A DNA stretch of 64,000 nt from Capillimicrobium sp035565675. GTDB taxonomy: Bacteria > Actinomycetota > Thermoleophilia > Solirubrobacterales > Solirubrobacteraceae. The stretch spans positions 27,283 to 91,282 of the forward strand of contig DATMSA010000036.1 in NCBI GenBank assembly GCA_035565675.1, in the 5' to 3' direction. The notes beneath the pieces were generated by a model, which worked only from the letters and a program-made list of their open reading frames with translations, was not told the origin of the DNA and ran no database searches. A program made the position numbers and the translations under genes. This document shows, piece after piece, positions 61,163-64,000 of this stretch (the stretch's first letter is position 1; every line of letters starts with the position of its first letter).

Positions 61163-62661
61163 GGCGCGTCCTGCCCGTCGCGGCCGCGCTGCTGGCCGTC
61201 CTCGCCGTCCCCGCCGCCGCGGCGGCCGCGCCGCCGGAGCGGCCCAACGTCGTGGTGATCATGACCGACGACCAGACCGTCGAGGACATGCGCGCGATGC
61301 CGCTCACCCGCCGGCTGATCGGCGGCGCCGGCGTGACGTTCGCACGCTCGTTCAGCTCCTATCCGCTGTGCTGCCCGGCGCGCGCGACGCTCCTCACCGG
61401 CCAGTACGCGCACAACCACGACGTGCTCGGCAACCGCCCGCCCTTCGGCGGCTACGGCGCGTTCCGGGGCACCGACGACACGCTGCCGGTGTGGCTGCAG
61501 CGCGCGGGGTACGCGACCGCACACGTCGGCAAGTACCTCAACGGCTACGGCCGCGACGTCGAGCCGACGGTCCCGCCCGGCTGGGACGAGTGGCACGGGT
61601 CGGTCGACCCGACCTCGTACATGATGTGGGGCTACACGCTCAACGAGAACGGGACGCTGCGCACGTACGGCAGCTTCCGCGACGAGGACCCCGCGCTCTA
61701 CCAGGCCGACGTCTACCGCGACCGCGCGATCGCCCTGATCGACCGGTGGGCGCCGCGCCGCCGCCCGTTCTTCCTCAGCGTCATGTTCCTGGCCCCGCAC
61801 GCCGAGGGCGAGGTCGGGCTCGTGCGCTCCGCCCCGCGCCACCGCGGCCGCATGGCGAACGCGCCTGTGCCGCGCTCGCCCGCCTTCGACGAGGCCGACG
61901 TGAGCGACAAGCCGTCGTGGCTGCAGCAGGGCTCGCCGCGGCTCGACGCCGAGGCGGTCGCCGCGATCGAGGCGCGCACGCGCAGCCGGCTGGAGTCGCT
62001 GCTGGCCGTCGACGAGGCGGTGCGCGACATCGTCGCCGCGCTGCGCCGCCACGGCGAGCTGGACCGCACGCTGATCGTGTTCGGCTCCGACAACGGCCAC
62101 TTCGCCGGCGAGCACCGCATCCCGCAGAGCAAGTACTTCCCCTACGAGCCGTCGGTGCGCGTGCCGCTGATGATGCGCGGGCCCGGCGTGCGGCGCGGCC
62201 GGGTCGCGCGGGCGCTCACCGTCAACGCCGATCTCGCGCCGACGATCCTCGACGTCGCGGGCGCGGCGCCCGGCCGCCGGCGCCTGGACGGCATGTCGCT
62301 GATGCCGCTGGCCGCGAACCCGCGGCTGCGCACCGACCGGCCCGTGCTGCTGGAGACCGGCGAGTCCAGCCGCGGCGACATCGACCAGGACGGCAACGCG
62401 ATCGGCGGCATCGGCGCGGGCATCGACGTCCCGATCTACAACGGCGTGCGCACCGACCGATACGTCTACCTCGAGTACGACGGCGGGGAGCGCGAGCTGT
62501 ACGACCTGCGGCGCGACCCGCATCAGCTGCGCTCAGTCCACGCCGACCCGCGCTATGCGCGCACGCGCGCCGCGCTGGACCGCGTGCTCGCGCGGCTGTC
62601 GCGGTGCGCGGGCCCGTCGTGCCGGGCCGGCGCCGGGCCGATCCCGCCGCCCGCGTCCTGA
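61159..62661 (+). CDS. Secreted sulfatase (formylglycine type)
   Basis: The product has 500 residues from the ATG overlapping the DUF1254 stop, with a signal peptide (about 24 residues). N-terminal metal site is NVVVIMTDDQ. The formylglycine motif is C71-C-P-A-R (YPLCCPARATLLTG), so Cys71 would be converted by a formylglycine-generating enzyme (not in the window). Downstream, GKYLNGYGRD, FGSDNGHFAGEH and YDLRRDPHQL are typical of arylsulfatase A-like enzymes. It probably removes sulfate from a polysaccharide or aromatic sulfate outside the cell. The 3' end overlaps the converging LtrA gene by 129 bases. Confidence 0.9.
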   Translation: MRRVLPVAAALLAVLAVPAAAAAAPPERPNVVVIMTDDQTVEDMRAMPLTRRLIGGAGVTFARSFSSYPLCCPARATLLTGQYAHNHDVLGNRPPFGGYGAFRGTDDTLPVWLQRAGYATAHVGKYLNGYGRDVEPTVPPGWDEWHGSVDPTSYMMWGYTLNENGTLRTYGSFRDEDPALYQADVYRDRAIALIDRWAPRRRPFFLSVMFLAPHAEGEVGLVRSAPRHRGRMANAPVPRSPAFDEADVSDKPSWLQQGSPRLDAEAVAAIEARTRSRLESLLAVDEAVRDIVAALRRHGELDRTLIVFGSDNGHFAGEHRIPQSKYFPYEPSVRVPLMMRGPGVRRGRVARALTVNADLAPTILDVAGAAPGRRRLDGMSLMPLAANPRLRTDRPVLLETGESSRGDIDQDGNAIGGIGAGIDVPIYNGVRTDRYVYLEYDGGERELYDLRRDPHQLRSVHADPRYARTRAALDRVLARLSRCAGPSCRAGAGPIPPPAS

Positions 62662-63780
62662 GCGCGCCGCGACGCCGAGGAGCGCGGCGACGGCCGCCGC
62701 GAGCGCGAGCGCCGGCACGTGCGCGCCGATCGGGACGAGCGCGACGAGCACGGCGGCCACGGCCAGGCGCGCGACCTGGACGTGCCCGGTGATGCGCAGG
62801 CGGAAGAGCGCCTCGCCGGCCAGGTAGAGAGCGGGGCCGCCGAGGGTGAGCGCCAGGCCGGCGCCGTGGAGCGCCGCGCCGGGGTGGGCGAGCAGGAGGT
62901 CGTCGCCGACGGCGACCGCGATGATCCCGGCGACGATCGGGACGTGCAGGTAGGTGTAGGCGTCGCGGGCCAGGCGGCCCGGGTCGGCGCTGGCGCGCAT
63001 CGTCTCGCGGCAGCGCTCGGCCAGGGCGCCGAAGTACAGCCACCACAGGGCCGCGGTCTGCGCGAAGGCGAGGGCGAGCGCGACGACCGTGGTCGTGTCC
63101 AGGCCGGCGGCCGCGGCCGTGGCGCCGGTGACGACGATCGACTCGCCGAGGGCGATGATCACGAACAGCTCGCAGCGCTCGGTGAAGTGGCCGCCCTCGA
63201 CGTCCCAGTCGGTCGTGGCGGCGCAGCCCCGGCGCGGGAGCCAGTAGCGCACATACGGCGCGGACAGCTCGATCGCCAGCGCCGGGATCCACAGCAGCAG
63301 TCGGCGGTCGCCGGGCAGCGCCGCGCCGGCCAGCCACAGCGCGCCCGAGGCGGCGCTCCAGGCGACGAGGCGCTCGAACACGTCGCGCAGCGGGTGGGCG
63401 CGGGCGAGCAGGCGCGCGGCCGCGGCGCTGCGGCCGACCTGCAGCGCGACGTAGGCGGCGGCGAACAGCGCGCCGTCGCCGCCGAACGCCCCGGGCAGCG
63501 CCGCCGCCATCAGCAGGCTGGCGAGCATCCCGCCCGTCAGGACCCCCGCGACGGCCGGCGAGCGCGGATCGAACCAGTTCGCCATCCAGGTGGTGGAGAT
63601 CCACGCCCACCACACGACGACGAGCAGGAACGTCGCGCGGGCGACGCCGGCGAGCGTGGGCTCGTCGAGGATCGCGTGCGCGAGCTGCGTGACCGCGAAG
63701 ACGTAGACGAGGTCGAAGAACAGCTCGACGGTCGTCGTGGTCTGCTCGGCGCCGGCGACGCGGATGCGCAGGTGGCTCAT
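62533..63780 (-). CDS. LtrA-family (low-temperature-requirement A-like) membrane protein
   Basis: The gene encodes 415 residues with about ten membrane helices. LtrA signatures are VELFFDLVYVFAVTQLAH at the start, WWAWISTTWMANWFDPRSP, and the middle RCELFVIIALGESIVVTGA and WWLYFGALAERCRE. The family is found near many stress genes, but its transport or enzymatic role is unsettled. The last 42 residues (from GRGRRDRPGAGPARRA onward) overlap the sulfatase antisense and look like a read-through tail. Confidence 0.87.
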   Translation of the reverse strand: MSHLRIRVAGAEQTTTTVELFFDLVYVFAVTQLAHAILDEPTLAGVARATFLLVVVWWAWISTTWMANWFDPRSPAVAGVLTGGMLASLLMAAALPGAFGGDGALFAAAYVALQVGRSAAAARLLARAHPLRDVFERLVAWSAASGALWLAGAALPGDRRLLLWIPALAIELSAPYVRYWLPRRGCAATTDWDVEGGHFTERCELFVIIALGESIVVTGATAAAAGLDTTTVVALALAFAQTAALWWLYFGALAERCRETMRASADPGRLARDAYTYLHVPIVAGIIAVAVGDDLLLAHPGAALHGAGLALTLGGPALYLAGEALFRLRITGHVQVARLAVAAVLVALVPIGAHVPALALAAAVAALLGVAARSGRGRRDRPGAGPARRARAPRQPREHAVQRGARARIARVGVD

Positions 63781-63903
63781 GTCGCCACCCTCGCGCGCGG
63801 CGCGCGCGCTCGCGTCCGGGCGGGTCCCGAGTCGGCACCCCAGGGGGCTCGACCGGGGACGGCGACGGATGCGGCGCGCGCCGGATCGCGCGACGGTGCT
63901 CGC

Positions 63904-64000
63904 ATGCAGCCCACCGCCACCCCCACCACCGATCGGCCCGCCCGGCGCGAGGCCGTCCGCGTCCCCGCCCCGGCCGACCCGCGCCTCGTCGAGGCGCTGC
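63904..64000 (+). CDS. N-terminus of an unidentified protein
   Basis: An ATG at 63904 begins MQPTATPTTDRPARREAVRV and continues PAPADPRLVEAL to the window end (32 codons). It is disordered and Pro/Ala/Thr-rich, so it gives no family. A weak ribosome site is all that supports it. It is divergent from the LtrA gene; the 123 bases between hold no visible motif. Confidence 0.4.
   Translation, partial: MQPTATPTTDRPARREAVRVPAPADPRLVEAL

Overview
The window is about three-quarters G+C, gene-dense, and built from short operons whose genes often overlap by ATGA or GTGA. The gene content points to a high-GC actinobacterium of the Thermoleophilia/Solirubrobacterales type: OmpR-type two-component systems, an ECF sigma factor paired with a YCII protein, MmyB-like XRE and LAL regulators, a class II-type HMG-CoA reductase, and a cobalamin riboswitch ahead of a class I ribonucleotide reductase. 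This placement is inferred from gene content only. I saw no rRNA, tRNA, CRISPR array, insertion sequence, phage gene or replication origin.

Left part (1-30 kb). Two exported proteins of unknown role come first. They are followed by an MBL-fold hydrolase with a small membrane protein, a VOC protein, and an aldo/keto reductase divergent from an XRE regulator. Next are an OmpR-type two-component pair, a tandem trypsin-like protease, the cysE-cysK cysteine operon, and a YCII/ECF42-type sigma pair followed by a decayed sigma-factor remnant. A divergent cell-envelope locus at 12.7-18.6 kb carries vanY, a two-repeat lipoprotein, an adaptor, and an ABC ATPase and permease opposite a second two-component pair. 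An iron(III) ABC transporter (fbpC-fbpA-fbpB) follows, with an apparent DtxR/IdeR box in front. Then come an FAD oxidoreductase, a large LAL regulator, an SDR, an acetyltransferase and a decayed alpha/beta-hydrolase.

Middle part (28.8-43.8 kb). After an enolase-superfamily protein, a charged small protein and an anti-sigma-type ATPase comes what I consider the most interesting locus. An SMP-30-type lactonase and a complete sugar-type ABC importer lie beside a GAF/PucR regulator, which is divergent from a degradative (Pseudomonas mevalonii-like) HMG-CoA reductase and an HMG-CoA-lyase-like enzyme. Together they could form a mevalonate/mevalonolactone uptake, hydrolysis and catabolism module. 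A cobalamin riboswitch then precedes nrdB-nrdA of a class I ribonucleotide reductase; its R2 subunit lacks the usual radical tyrosine.

Right part (43.8-64 kb). An SDR and a truncated yceI fragment precede a zinc-ribbon glycosyltransferase, a glycogen-debranching-type glucosidase and a sigma-70 factor. A deletion scar, where two genes have lost their 5' ends, precedes a NarL-type two-component system divergent from an MMPL exporter. From 54 to 62.7 kb lies a set of exported proteins around a TetR regulator: a beta-propeller lipoprotein, a 1177-residue beta-lactamase/FG-GAP/UnbV fusion, a DUF1254/DUF1214 protein and a sulfatase. Two intergenic regions beside tetR carry the palindrome TATTNAATA inside AT-rich promoter-like sequence, and a weaker copy precedes the lipoprotein gene. 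The window ends with an LtrA-like membrane protein and the first 32 codons of an unknown gene.
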